Of a stretch of DNA of 64,000 bases, positions 20,790 to 32,398 are shown in pieces. Under the pieces are notes generated by a model. That model had not been told where the DNA came from. It did not search any database and worked only from the letters and a program-made list of their open reading frames with translations. Where the stretch lies: assembly GCF_000801105.2 (NCBI RefSeq), contig NC_079512.1, positions 38,891,848 through 38,955,847 of the forward strand, given 5' to 3'. The DNA is from Raphanus sativus (taxonomy: Eukaryota > Streptophyta > Magnoliopsida > Brassicales > Brassicaceae). How positions within the stretch are numbered: the first letter of the stretch is position 1; each line of letters starts with the position of its first letter. The translations under genes and the position numbers were made by a program.

Positions 20790-22360
20790 TTTTGTCTCTA
20801 TCAATTCAACCAACACATATGTAAATCTAATTCAAAGGTGAACCAGTGCTTTATGGTAAAATCTTGAGAAACTTCCGAAGAACTCGGAGCAGAGAGATGG
20901 AGTTAAATGTGGAGATTGAGCTAAAGGATCGTGCTTTTGATCTGACATAAGCTTTAATATAGAAAGGGTTCAAAGGAAATTGAGAGAAGATTACCTTAAT
21001 CCAATAGTGTGTGTTCAAGAGTTGGCGAGAGGGAGATCACCACGAGCAAGAGAGAGGGAATGAAAGTGGATCAAAATAGATCTTAAGGGATGAGAGAGAG
21101 AGAGATCCTGTTTTGATACGTTAGGCGAGAAAACGAGAAAGAATGGATGAAGAAGAGGAGGAGGCTCTCTGAAACCACAAAGAAGCTATTATTATATTTG
21201 TGGTTTGATATTTTTACATCTTTTCAAATTAGGACCACTTGTTTTTTTTTTCCTGTTTCCATATATTACCGTGGACCCCTTTTATATTTTTATTTTTTTT
21301 TGGGTTTGGGCCAAGAATTTAGTTTTGATGTTTCGCCGTACGAGGAATTTGGAAAACATCGATTTCGATTAACAAATACAATAATGTTTGTTTTTTTTCT
21401 TTCTCGAGGTGTTATAATTTATAAGATAAGTTAAGGTATTTGGCGCGTAAATTATACGAAAATAGATGAAATTTCTGATAGAAACTACATGAAAATGCTA
21501 TCTAACAAAAATCAAACAGTTAATCATGCAATGCTTTCTTGAGTATTTGAAGGGAAAATAAGGATTGATGGTGACTCCATCGCGACATACATAGTGAATT
21601 GTTTCAGTGATAAAAAAAGTCATAGTGAGTTGTCTATGTATGATTTGCATAAATGAAGGACCTAACAGGTAACAATCAACATAATGAAATATCCACCGTG
21701 CAGGAGTGAGTATCTTTAGGTGTCTCGTGGGAATATTATGTACTTTTACTTGATTCGGATAACCAAGAGATTTTCGTGTTCTCTTTGGCTTGTTATTTTC
21801 CACGTTTTAGTCTTATGTCGGTACGTAATCCCAAAATATACACATTGTGACGATTGTAACTTGTCACTCTTTAGTCATGATTCACTTTATATAAAAGCTG
21901 TATCATGACAGGTTTGATCAAAAAAAGAAAAAAGACAATATACGAACATTCCTTAAAGCCCAATCTAGTGACACTTTAAATGGGCTTACGGGGTTTATAC
22001 AATTTTAACATTTAAAACATTCCTCAAAACTCTACTCTAGTGACATTCCTTAAAAGCCCAATATGGTATTACATTAAATGGGTTTAGCCCACTAGAGCAC
22101 ACAAAAATATTCACTAAAAGCCCATTTATCAGTGAACACAACACACCCACTTTCCCTAGGATGCAGACCGAGATTGACTATAGTGTAGCAGGAGTGACCG
22201 GTTGAACCAAATTCCAATCATTTCATTAACATGAATGGAACAACATTGACCCCACGTGAAGACACAAACTCTACCACCGCCATCTCCGACTCTATACCGT
22301 CGTCTCCTGCCGGATTAATTCAATTTTTTTAAAGAAAATTTGAGCTGAATTCTCCTAAAG
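20790..22360. other. divergent intergenic region between HHP4 and NAGS2
   Basis: Contains HHP4 5' UTR sequence (to about 21120), a GA-rich stretch and the NAGS2 promoter with the GCCCATTT/AAAGCCCA motifs common upstream of plant housekeeping genes (21955-22130). A small A-tailed insertion candidate is at 21602-21620. No other gene seen. Confidence 0.65.
21602..21620 (+). mobile_element. possible tiny A-tailed insertion, imperfect 12-bp duplication
   Basis: 19 bp (TTTCAGTGAT plus A run) lie between CATAGTGAATTG and CATAGTGAGTTG, which differ at one base. It may be an older member of the class. Confidence 0.4.
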
Positions 22361-24824
22361 ATGATGGAGCGAGGAGCATTGTTAGGTTCCGCTTCTTCTT
22401 CAAACTTGTACGTTCCTTTCCAATTTCGCCAAACAAGAAGCGAACCTTCGTCTTTCAGACCGAACAATAATAAGCTGAACCCCTACCCGGTTTTTATCTC
22501 TCCATGGTTTAGACCGGTTGCTTCTGTATCTTCTCTGTCAACGAAATGCAATATGTACGACTACGCGACGAGGGCAGGCGGTGATGTGGAGGCTGAGCAT
22601 CCAGTTGACGACAAAGAGTTTGTGCGTTGGTTCCGTGAAGCTTGGCCTTATCTATGGGCCCACCGTGGCTGCACCTTCGTCGTTGTTATCTCCGGCGAGA
22701 TCATTTCCGGCCCTTACTGTGATCCCATTTTAAAGGTTTCTTTTTTTTTCTATTTATGTTAAAGATGCACACAAAGTGTTCGACGGTTTGTTTCAGTTAA
22801 AGCTGTGTGCAGGACATTGCGTTTCTTCATCATCTGGGAATAAGATTTGTGCTAGTTCCTGGAACCCAAGAGCAAATTGACCAGCTTTTGTCTGAGAGAG
22901 GTCAGAAATAGATAAAACCTTGTCTCTACTTTTGTCACAATGTTGGGTTAGGAGCCTAAAAATTGGGTGAGTTGCAGGACGCGAGGCTACATATGTGGGA
23001 CGTTACAGAGTAACTGATGAAGCATCTTTGCAGGCTGCTAAGGAAGCTGCTGGAGCAATATCAGTGATGCTTGAGGCCAAACTATCTCCTGGACCTTCTA
23101 TTTGCAATATCCGTAGGCATGGTGATAGTAGTCGTTTGCATGATATTGGTGTCAGGGTTGATACTGGTAACTTTTTTGCTGCAAAAGTGAGGTTTTCTAC
23201 TTTCTTCATTTGTTCGTTCAGTCAGACTTTGAATTTCTATGACTGATTTTATCTTGTTGTTGATGGGGACAGAGAAGAGGTGTTGTTGATGGTGTTGATT
23301 TTGGAGCGACAGGGGAAGTGAAGAAGATCGATGTAGATCGGATTTGTGAGAGGCTTGATGGTGGTTCTGTAGTCTTGTTGAGGAACTTGGGCCACTCAAG
23401 CTCTGGAGAAGTTTTGAATTGCAAGTATGCTCACTCTACTTAACCTTAAAAAAGATTTAGACTCTTCTAGTATTGACAGTCCTTTTTACTTGGGCAGTAC
23501 CTATGAGGTTGCTACAGCTTGTGCATTAGCTATAGGAGCAGATAAGCTTATCTGCATTATGGACGGTCCAATTCTTGATGAGAGTGGGCATCTGATTAGT
23601 TTCTTGACACTCCAAGAAGCAGATATGTTAGTGAGAAAACGGGCACAACAAAGCGACATTGCTGCTAATTATGTAAAAGCTGTTGGAGATGGAAGTATCA
23701 CTTATCACAACGAACCTCCTAACAACAACAACAACACCAACGGCAAGGATACTTATCCTTCTCATAACGGGAGACCACCATTTTGGGGAAACGGAAACCA
23801 CACTCGAATCTTTCAGAACGGTGTTGGATTTGAGAATGGGAACGGATTATGGTCCGGTGAGCAAGGTTTTGCTATCGGTGGTGAGGAGAGACTAAGCCGT
23901 TTAAACGGTTATCTTTCTGAGTTGGCTGCTGCTGCGTTTGTCTGCAGAGTGAGTGTTTAATGAAAACCTTTTGTCTTGTTTCTTACCGGCAACTATTTTT
24001 ATCTGAAACCGTTTGGTTCGAAGGGTGGAGTCAAAAGAGTACACTTGTTGGATGGTACTATAAGTGGCGTTCTGTTGTTGGAACTTTTCAAAAGAGATGG
24101 AATGGGGACTATGGTTGCTAGGTATACACATTTGTTTTCGGTCTTTATCGTTCTTACAGTGACTGTACTGATTGTTATGTGCATTTTGTCCACAGTGATG
24201 TGTACGAAGGAACCAGAGATGCCAAAGTGGATGATCTTGCGGGCATTAGACATATCATCAAACCCTTGGAGGAATCTGGGATTCTGGTTCGCAGAACCGA
24301 TGAGGAGGTTAAACACAAACCCATCTCAGTGTTTTATCGTTTCCGCTGTTAAAAGATTTGATCTTTGAGTGCAGTTACTGCGAGCTTTGGAGTCGTTCGT
24401 GGTTGTGGAAAGAGAAGGTCAGATCATCGCCTGTGCAGCTCTGTTTCCCTTCTTTGAAGACAAATGCGGAGAAGTAGCAGCCATTGCAGTTGCATCAGAT
24501 TGCCGCGGTCAAGGCCAAGGCGATAAACTGCTAGGTAAAAAACGTTTTAAGCTACCGAAAAAGCTAGAGAAAACATCAATGACACACACGAATCTGTTTC
24601 TTGCAGATTACATAGAGAAAAAAGCTTCATCACTCGGGTTAGAGAAGCTGTTTCTACTAACAACACGAACAGCAGATTGGTTTGTGAGACGCGGGTTTCA
24701 AGAATGTTCAATCGAGGTGATACCAGAGAAGAGAAGACAGAGAATTAACCTCTCTAGAAAATCCAAGTACTACATGAAAAAGTTACTACCTGACCGGAGT
24801 GGCATTTCAGTGCTGAGAATATAA
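22361..24824 (+). CDS. NAGS2: N-acetylglutamate synthase (NAGS2-like)
   Basis: Catalyses acetyl-CoA plus glutamate to N-acetylglutamate, the first step of arginine synthesis in the plastid. Nine predicted exons: 22361-22735, 22813-22900, 22978-23186, 23273-23424, 23498-23948, 24024-24121, 24196-24307, 24375-24534 and 24607-24824. All have GT-AG junctions with matching phase and give 620 residues. Residues 1-80 are Ser/Arg-rich, as in a transit peptide. About 100-460 form the amino-acid-kinase-like fold ([29 protein letters not shown]). The GNAT acetyltransferase domain is C-terminal, with the acetyl-CoA loop RGQGQG at about 539-544. An Asn-rich insert lies near 380-410. Neighbours match Arabidopsis NAGS2 (At4g37670). 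Confidence 0.93.
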
Positions 24825-24902
24825 AACAGCAAGAAAGCAAACTCTGAGCAATATTGTAATAATATTTCCATATTGTTTGATTCCGGATTTGTGACTTTAA
24901 AT

Positions 24903-25028
24903 TCATTCCAAAACAACAGTAGCACCAACCGCTTTGAGTTTCTCCATAATCTTCTCAGCTTCTTCTTTAGTGAGACCAAAAGACTGCTTACCGGATGAAG
25001 TTATATTTCCCAGTTCGAAACTCGACAT
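24903..25028 (-). pseudogene. C-terminal relic of ribosomal protein L7/L12
   Basis: A 41-codon frame ends FGLTKEEAEKIMEKLKAVGA then TVVLE and a TGA stop, which is the conserved C-terminus of bacterial-type (organellar) L7/L12. The first 15 residues have no similarity and the rest of the gene is absent. Arabidopsis has an L12-family gene (At4g37660) exactly between NAGS2 and SHR, so this is probably the decayed local orthologue. It starts 78 bp after the NAGS2 stop, on the opposite strand. Confidence 0.8.
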
Positions 25029-27058
25029 TAAACTGACAAACAAATATAAATTTCGTGTTTAAAATGTTAACAATCAATTTTTCAATGAAATTAACATGAG
25101 TATCGTCCATAAAGAAATAGTTAAATAGGTTCAAGTGCCCTAAAAATAAACCTTTGCATCATGAGGATTAATTATGATATTCCCTATGAATTGAAGCATT
25201 TTGTAGTTAGCGATGAGTAATGGTCAAGTCGTGGTACAAGGGACCCAGCAAGGTTTCGATTCGAATTAAAGCAAAAATGGGACAGCCAGTAGATTTTTAT
25301 TGTATTAATTTGCTTTTTGCATGACTTTATAAACAAGAAAACAGACCAGAAGAAGCTAGATTTTTGAAAAAAGATTAGCTTAAAAAGCGAAGCTAAAAAG
25401 ATCGTACCATTACATGGGGGAGGCCAAAGCCTCGTCAAAAGATGAGGGAAAGAGAGTTGTAGTAAAACCAGCCACATATCTCAAAAGCAGTTCCCACTAC
25501 TTTTCATATTTTATTTTCTTAAATTAAAAGGCACATATATGGAAGTGTTGAAACGATGGAATCAATGGACTAACTATTTATCTCAATTACTATTTACTTT
25601 TTATGGGCTGTTCACTAAATAAAAACATGATGGGTAAGGGGACATGAACTTTTCTAAGTACATGCATGTGCAATCCATTGAAGACATAACATATGTATAT
25701 ATGTACGTATACACGGATCACAAAAAAGATTGGTCCCTTTACCTCTTTTATAAAGCAAAAGTTGAAAGATGCATTACTGCAAAGCCAATACAAATAAATG
25801 GTATCCATTAAGAACGACAAATGAATAGCTATCCCGTTCTGAGTAATTAATCCCTCTCTTGCAGGATCGAAGAAATCTCACTCTCCTCAGACTCTCAAAC
25901 TCTCATCAATATCATCAACCGTAAAGAGATGAAGACGGAGATTTTGGAATCCTTCGAGACATCTACCACTCTACTTTTTCATTCAAGTCGATTAGTTTCA
26001 ATTTCATTCCTAGGCTAAACAATGTCAGGGCCGACCTTGTGGCTAAGCAGGCCTTATGGGCCATTAACATTTCTTAATCAATTATAAAAGCCCGTTTGCA
26101 CAAAAAAAAGAATGCTGATTATTTTACTTTTGTTCAATACATACCACACATCAGAATGTGAACGGTAAGAACTGTTAATAATTGCAATATTCAGGTGTTG
26201 CCTAAACGTCAAATTGCTTGCATTGCTTGTAGTTAGACACTAGCCACTTGCTTGTAACATAAACAATTTGTTTATGTTTACGAATGATCAAAAACAGCTA
26301 ATACACTTTCAGAAGCGTGCATGCCACTATAATAGCTACATTCACGAGATTCCACAAAAAGATTCCTCAACCAAAGTAGGAGAGGAATGTAGAGGAACCT
26401 CTTCACAAGAACCAGAATGAAATGAAGTAGAACCACCTCTCTTTGATCTATTAGTAACATGGAATAAATAAATTATATACCTAAATTCGTAATAAATCTT
26501 GCTGAATTTGAAGTGCTGCTGTAGCATTAATATACGTTCGTATCCATTATGAATTCTGAATTCCAGTTAATCGTTTATGTGATTTGCCACAAGATAAGAG
26601 ACTTGGGTTACAATTAAGTTCTAGTTTTCTCAAAAAACAGTTTGCACTTGATGTAAGAAAGTAGTTTTTCTTTTGAATAAATTTAACATATATTCAAAAA
26701 AAAATTAATCATTCAATTTAACAGTAACTAATTCATATCAAATGCTGACTGACATATTAAAAAATAAAAAGAAGAAAAAAAAACAGGATATCGTTTAGAG
26801 CTTATAGTGTACGAAAAATAACACCTTCATTACAGAGGAAAAATTAAATTCTTTAGCATAAATCAAACTAATCACAAAACTTAACTCAAAGAAGAAAGCA
26901 AAAAATATATCGAAAAGCAAATTTCATATTATGAACGCATTATCTCAGTAGTAAACTCTCAATCCCAAGCCATCATTAACCATTCCCATACGTGTGAAAC
27001 AACTATCTTAACCAACAAGGCGCGTGCATATATATCAATATAAAAACCCTAAACCCTT
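25029..27058. other. intergenic region between L12 relic and SHR
   Basis: AT-rich. It contains a decayed retroelement fragment at 25863-26077 and otherwise no recognisable gene. The stretch 26700-27058 lies downstream of SHR and probably includes its 3' UTR. Confidence 0.7.
25863..26077 (+). pseudogene. RNase H-like domain relic of a LINE-type retroelement
   Basis: Reads SSDSQTLINIINRKEMKTEI, then a one-base deletion shifts the frame, then FIPRLNNVRADLVAKQAL and a stop. The DSQ and N-x-x-A-D-x-x-A-K-x-A-L patterns are typical of the C-terminal RNase H domain of plant non-LTR elements. An A run follows at about 26101-26108, as expected for a LINE 3' end. Only the last part of the element remains. 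Confidence 0.75.
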
Positions 27059-27077
27059 TTACGTTGGCCGCCACGCA

Positions 27078-28649
27078 CTAGCCCAAACCACCGGCTGATC
27101 TCTCCAACAAGGAATATTCCGGTGCATCAGAGCACGGTACCATCGACCAAACTCCTTCTTTATACCTCCTCAACAAAGCTCTGACGTCGTCCGCCACTTC
27201 ATCACTATACCCCACGGCCCCAAACCCTCCGTTCCTCATCCTCCTCGACCACTTCCTCGCCGTCTCTCTCCTCTCCGTGGAACCCGACGGCTCACAAGCC
27301 ACCAAATCAACGATCGCACGTCCCGCCACACGTTCAAGCATCAGCCTCTCGTTGCTCGTCCTCGGAAAACTCTCTTCCAACGACTCGAAACAAACCCTAA
27401 ACCAACGCAGGCATTCTCCAAAAGATCTCAAGAACTCATCGTCAAAGCCTTCTTCTTCTCCGAAAAGATCAGCTTCTTCTTCGATGATGGTCACAATCCT
27501 CGGCCTTAACCGTCGGAAGTTAGATATCACAGCGTCTCTAGGGTTTCCACGAGGCGCGATCCCATGCATCGCGCCTACGCAGTTGATGGCCAAGACCTCG
27601 TCTGCTTTAACATCGAGCTCGTTGAGATCAAATTCGGACAAATCTCCAACGTGATGAATAATGTTAAATTTAAAAGGAACTCCCATGAGCCTAGCGAACT
27701 TCTCCATTCGGTTCCCAAGCTCTTTCATCATCCGATGCGACGCCGTTTGATCGTTGACGAATTTATTAGCGACCACTACTGTGGTTAGCCTTAGGTGTGG
27801 CGTGTCGTCTGACCTCGTGGCTAAAGCTTCTAGAAGAGTTGGCCATTGAGTGCAAAACGTCGAACTTATGTCAACGATGTGGATCTTTGCCTCTCCGTCT
27901 ACTGCTTCCAAGATCGCTCCATTTGCCGCAACGTGTCCAAACGTGGCCCACGGGCTAACCTCTTGGAACTTGAGCACGGTCTTGCGCGTTGACTCGAAGG
28001 AGCAAGTCTTCTCTGTGGATGCAGCGGTGACCATGGTTCGGTAGCATCGTTCGCCTGAACCGGTCATGCGGTTGAAGAGAGCTTGGAGGAAGTAAGAAGC
28101 GAGTTTCTGATCGGTATCTCCGTATGGTGAAGAGAGCTCGTTGAGCGTCCAGAGTATTTGTTGAGCACGTGCGGTGTCCTTGTCGGAGAAGGCCTGTGCG
28201 GCTTCGAGTAGGATCGAGTCTGCCCACTTTGCATTGGATGAGACGTCGAAGGAAGGAGGAGTCTGAGGGATGGAGAAAGCGGAAGGGTCATTGTGGTGGC
28301 CGGAGGAGGAGTACGGTGAGGCCAAGGCAGCTGCGGCTGCGGTGGAGGAAGGGGTTGATGAGGTGGCGGGATGGTATTGGGTGGGAGTAGTGAAAGGAGA
28401 GTAGTAGCTGTTAGGATTGTTGTTGTGGTGATGAGAGGAAGAAGAGGAAAGGTCTTCTTCATCCATGAATAAGTTGTAGCATTCTTCGACAAGGTCGTTT
28501 GGTGGGAGGTTGTTGTAGTTGTAGTGATAAGCAGTTTGTGGAGAGCCACTAGTGGTGGTAGAGGTTCTGCTTAGCGAAGATTGATTTGTAATGATGCTAT
28601 CGGATTGTTGCTGTTGTTGGAGACTGACTAACCTAAAGAGAGTATCCAT
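27078..28649 (-). CDS. SHR: SHORT-ROOT (SHR), GRAS transcription factor, C-terminus frameshifted
   Basis: SHR is a mobile GRAS regulator. It is made in the root stele and moves to the next layer, where with SCARECROW it specifies endodermis and drives asymmetric division. This is a single exon. I place the start at [15 protein letters not shown] (28649), the family start, rather than the ATG 63 bp upstream. The 523 residues include the Ser/His/Asn-rich N-terminus, the VHIID-type motif [15 protein letters not shown] and the PFYRE and early SAW regions. The final residues read [13 protein letters not shown] instead of the family [16 protein letters not shown]. That ending is still encoded, in another frame, at 27059-27109. 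Two one-base losses relative to Arabidopsis explain the shift. See findings. Confidence 0.93.
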   Translation of the reverse strand: MDTLFRLVSLQQQQQSDSIITNQSSLSRTSTTTSGSPQTAYHYNYNNLPPNDLVEECYNLFMDEEDLSSSSSHHHNNNPNSYYSPFTTPTQYHPATSSTPSSTAAAAALASPYSSSGHHNDPSAFSIPQTPPSFDVSSNAKWADSILLEAAQAFSDKDTARAQQILWTLNELSSPYGDTDQKLASYFLQALFNRMTGSGERCYRTMVTAASTEKTCSFESTRKTVLKFQEVSPWATFGHVAANGAILEAVDGEAKIHIVDISSTFCTQWPTLLEALATRSDDTPHLRLTTVVVANKFVNDQTASHRMMKELGNRMEKFARLMGVPFKFNIIHHVGDLSEFDLNELDVKADEVLAINCVGAMHGIAPRGNPRDAVISNFRRLRPRIVTIIEEEADLFGEEEGFDDEFLRSFGECLRWFRVCFESLEESFPRTSNERLMLERVAGRAIVDLVACEPSGSTERRETARKWSRRMRNGGFGAVGYSDEVADDVRALLRRYKEGVWSMVPCSDAPEYSLLERSAGGLG

Positions 28650-30327
28650 TTTTCTCTCTTTAATATGAATAAGAAAATGTATAGAGGACAACAAGAGAGA
28701 TGGGAGACCCACAATATCTAAGATTTAATACTTTGTTATGTATATTGCATCAGCATCATGTGTTTATATATATATATATTTTTTCTTCGGTGGGAGTGGG
28801 TGAATCTTTTGATGAATATGAGTTGTAGAGAATGGGTTTGGTGGTCTTTGTGAGTTTTTAAAATTAGTATTAGTAATTTAAAGAAAGAATGGACTCAATG
28901 GAGCATGGAAAGAGGATATTTCTGCATCGATTGTTGTCCCATGTTTATCTTTTGGACTGAATAGATTGTTTGAATCTAATTGGGTTTAGTGAAGACATAA
29001 TTAGAGAGAGAAAAGATGGGTCTTATTAAAACAATATTCTTTCTCTTTCAAGAATGTTTTTGTTTGTTTTTACTATAGCCCTAACTGATGATCGTTCAAA
29101 TTAATTAACCATGGACACAACGATCCTACTAGTTTCACATTTACATTCTACATAAAATATTTAGTTATTTATAATGTTATAGTGGTTCTTAGGCACTTCT
29201 TCAATCTTGTCATAACTACACAAAGTATATAACTTATATATTGTTTATTTACGTGGGAATTGATTAGTTAGATAGTTTGGAGGTTTCATCAAGTATAAAA
29301 AGTTCTGACAAAAAGAAAATGAGAAAAAATAAACAATAGTTTCAAAAAGAAGAAGAAAAGGATAAGAAGGTCGATATCATGTAATGGCTTAGTGGGTTTC
29401 GCTTTTCCTTCTTTTTACATCGATCCACCCGACTAACCTCTCCGTATATTTCTTCTTCTACATTACGTCTCTCATGCAACATTGTAATTACGTTGGTTAT
29501 TCACCACGCATATACATCACACATGTATATGAATATGTGATTCTGGACACCTAGAAAAATTGAAAACGACATGATACGTGTTGAACAGTTATATAATACA
29601 ACGAAAATACCCCCCCCCCAAGGCGTATATAATAAGCTGTTTCCTTATGTATAGGCCAAATATGTGAAACGAAATTGGTTCAAGTACTATGGTAATGGTG
29701 TAAAATAGAAAAAAGTAAAAGACTATTTATACATCCTATCTCTAGTTCCAATCTATTTTCCATTATAAAATAAAATTTAGAGTAAAAATATTTCAATGAT
29801 ATTATATTTTTCACTCCATAATAGAATAAAAATTGAGTTTATTCTATATATATAGTAAAATTTTTTGTTCATCATATTTAGTTTTTGCTCTAAAATAGAT
29901 TACATTAAAATAAATATTACAACGCTATTATAGGATTATTCTATTTTAGAATAAAAAATTAGAGTAAATTATGGGAATATGGTATATATAGACCAATAAA
30001 TATAAATGTCCTTGGCTACTCTGGTTTGCATATATGGTTATAGAATTTACCTAGAGACATGTGAATATACTATATATAACGGAGAGAGAATGTTTATAGG
30101 TGTGAGTGACTGGGAGCAGGCGTGAAGAAAAGCTGACGGCGTGCATCAAATCATCAAAGCTCCACATTTTTTTTGCCTCCTAACCTCTCTCTTCCATTCT
30201 CTGCCACCACTTTTCTTCCCTTTCTCTCTTGATCTTCTTCGTTATACCTTCTTTGCTGAGTATTCCAGATTCCTCATTTCATTCATATTTTTTATTTGTT
30301 TTTTCACACTAACCCGTACAAACCAAA
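28650..30327. other. SHR upstream region and truncated leader before the gap
   Basis: Contains the SHR promoter (28650 to roughly 29600), a decayed relative of the Harbinger-like MITEs at about 29732-29975, and, from 30068, a TATA-like ACTATATATAA followed by a CT-rich leader at 30170-30300. That last part looks like the plus-strand 5' end of a gene cut off by the gap. No coding sequence is visible. Confidence 0.55.
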
Positions 30328-30427
30328 NNNNNNNNNNNNNNNNNNNNNNNNNNNNNNNNNNNNNNNNNNNNNNNNNNNNNNNNNNNNNNNNNNNNNNNNN
30401 NNNNNNNNNNNNNNNNNNNNNNNNNNN
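30328..30427. other. assembly gap (100 N)
   Basis: Exactly 100 N, the usual placeholder for a gap of unknown size between contigs. Neighbour order and orientation across it are not proven by sequence. Confidence 0.99.
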
Positions 30428-30480
30428 TGTCTGCAAAATAATCAAAGACAACAATAGAAGTCAGAACACAAGCTAAATCA

Positions 30481-31983
30481 ATCACGCCTTAATTGTTACT
30501 CCAGACGACTTAGTAGACGACTTAAATATAAGTCGTCTAGAAAGTCGTCCAACTGGACGACTTAGTTGACGACTTATATTTAAGTCGTCTGGAAAGTCTT
30601 CCAAATGGACGTACTAAGTCGTCCAGGTTGAAGACTTTCCAGACGACTTACTTACAAGTCTTCCAGTAGAAAAATTTCAAGCGGACCTGATTAGTCGCAG
30701 AAGGAGTTCGAGTACTCGTCATTGTGGTTATAGATCTGAAAAAATAAACGTGAAACGGTGAGAATGAGTAAATTGAAAGAGACAACGTTTTATGTTCATC
30801 TTTTCCACGAGTTTGATGACTTACCGGCGTTAGGGTTTACAGAGAAACGGCGCTACGGTTTACAGAGAAGAAGCGGCGGCGCTAGGGTTTAGAAGAAGCG
30901 GCGGCGCTAGGGTTTAGAAGAAACGGCGGTGCTAGCTAGTGTTTAGAGTAAGCGGCGGTGAGAACGTTGGTGAGCACGGTGGCGAGGGCGACGGTTTGTT
31001 CGGAAATAGTGGAAGCGGGGGCGCTAGGGTTTAGAGGAATCGGCGGCGCTAGGGTTAGAAGAAGCTGCGGCGACAACGGTGAGAATGAAGTGAGATAGAT
31101 AGCCGACGTTGAGAACGATGGTTGTTCGGAAATAGTGGGAATTCGAATCGCCTTTGATATCGCCGGTGAGAGAGAACTGTTAGGGTTTCTGTTCGCGGAA
31201 AATGAAAAAAAAAAAAAAAATCACCTTATATATTGGGTAAATAATCCGGTTAGCTTTAAAAGTACATTGGTAAACTTTAAGGTTTGGTCCGGTTTAGACG
31301 ACTTATTCTGGCTGATAATGTACATCAGACGACCTAATATTTAGTCGTCTGGGAACAGAAGACTAAATATTAAGTCGTCCAATACCCTAAAATGAACCCC
31401 TAAACTAAAATGACTAAATTAACTTACTAACCACGTTATAAAATCAAATTATACTTCAATAGTGTTTACTATACACAGAAACGAACACGCCTAGGTAATT
31501 TTAAAAATTTTCAAAAACGGTTTTAATGCTTTCCAAAATCTAACCCTAAGAACACATACAATACTACAACATATGTTGATGAAACATAAACTAAAGAATA
31601 TCATGACTCACTACTTTCACTCATCTGGGCTGAAAACAATTGAAATTTGTTATATATTAATTTATATCTCTTAAGACATATGTTAATTACATAATTCCAA
31701 TTTTTCACTTATCAAAATATTTTCTACAAAATTTTTAAATTATGTTTAAGAATAACTGTCCAGACGACTTAACTTAAAGTCGTCTGGACGACTTATTTTC
31801 AAGTCGTCTGTTTACAGACGACTTGCGAGGGGTAGAAACGTAAAAAAAAATCCGTTTTTTTGTTTGTTCACAAGGAGATAGTTGTAATTTCAATAGCCTT
31901 TTAAGTTACTTTTGCCTTTGACCCAAGTTGGGGTACTCTTTTGGGTTTGACTCCAAGTTTTGAGTCACAATTGGTAATTCTCC
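30481..31983. mobile_element. probable Mutator-like element end with AGTCGTC inverted motif arrays
   Basis: Three clusters (30501-30670, 31298-31380 and 31758-31823) consist of GACGAC and GTCGTC motifs arranged head to head, at least nine in the first 170 bp. Between them lie a GGCGGCGCTAGGGTTT repeat and unremarkable AT-rich DNA. The right end, read inward, begins GGGAGAATTACCAATTG, similar in style to Mutator-type termini. The left end is lost near the gap, so class and size are uncertain. Confidence 0.5.
30866..31060. repeat. 24-bp tandem repeat (GAAGCGGCGGCGCTAGGGTT)
   Basis: Two near-perfect and about three diverged copies of a 24-bp unit containing GGCGGCGCTAGGGTTT, the first pair at 30871 and 30895. 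It lies inside the AGTCGTC element. No long reading frame crosses it. Confidence 0.75.
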
Positions 31984-32200
31984 CAAAATTCAATCCAATG
32001 AAAAGTCAAACGTTGGTCTTTCTGTCAACTCGTGCATGGTGTTGAATTACTGACTATTCAAAATATACGATGTATTTTATTCATTTATCACTGATTTCAT
32101 TGAGTTGTAATAATAAATAATTTTATTTTTTTAAATAAAGGTTGATTTAGTTCTGAGGATAAATTATTGATGGCAGCCTCATTTTTAGTAGTAGTTTACG

Positions 32201-32398
32201 AGTATTTCTATAGCAAGATTCTCAACATAAATATCTAAAATAAATATTATTATGATGAATGAGAATTTTGAATGCTAAAAAATTTTACTTTACTATTTAG
32301 TAAGTCTTTGAGATATTTGATACATTTAGCTCTTACAGTAATTTACCTTTATTATATTTTATAATACTAAATTTGAGAATATTGTAATGGAAATGCTC
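32201..32398. mobile_element. small MITE with imperfect terminal inverted repeats
   Basis: Left GAGTATTTCTATAGCAAGAT and right (reverse complement) GAGCATTTCCATTACAATAT match imperfectly over about 25 bp, both followed by TCTCAA. About 198 bp, non-coding. The target duplication is not clear. Confidence 0.65.
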
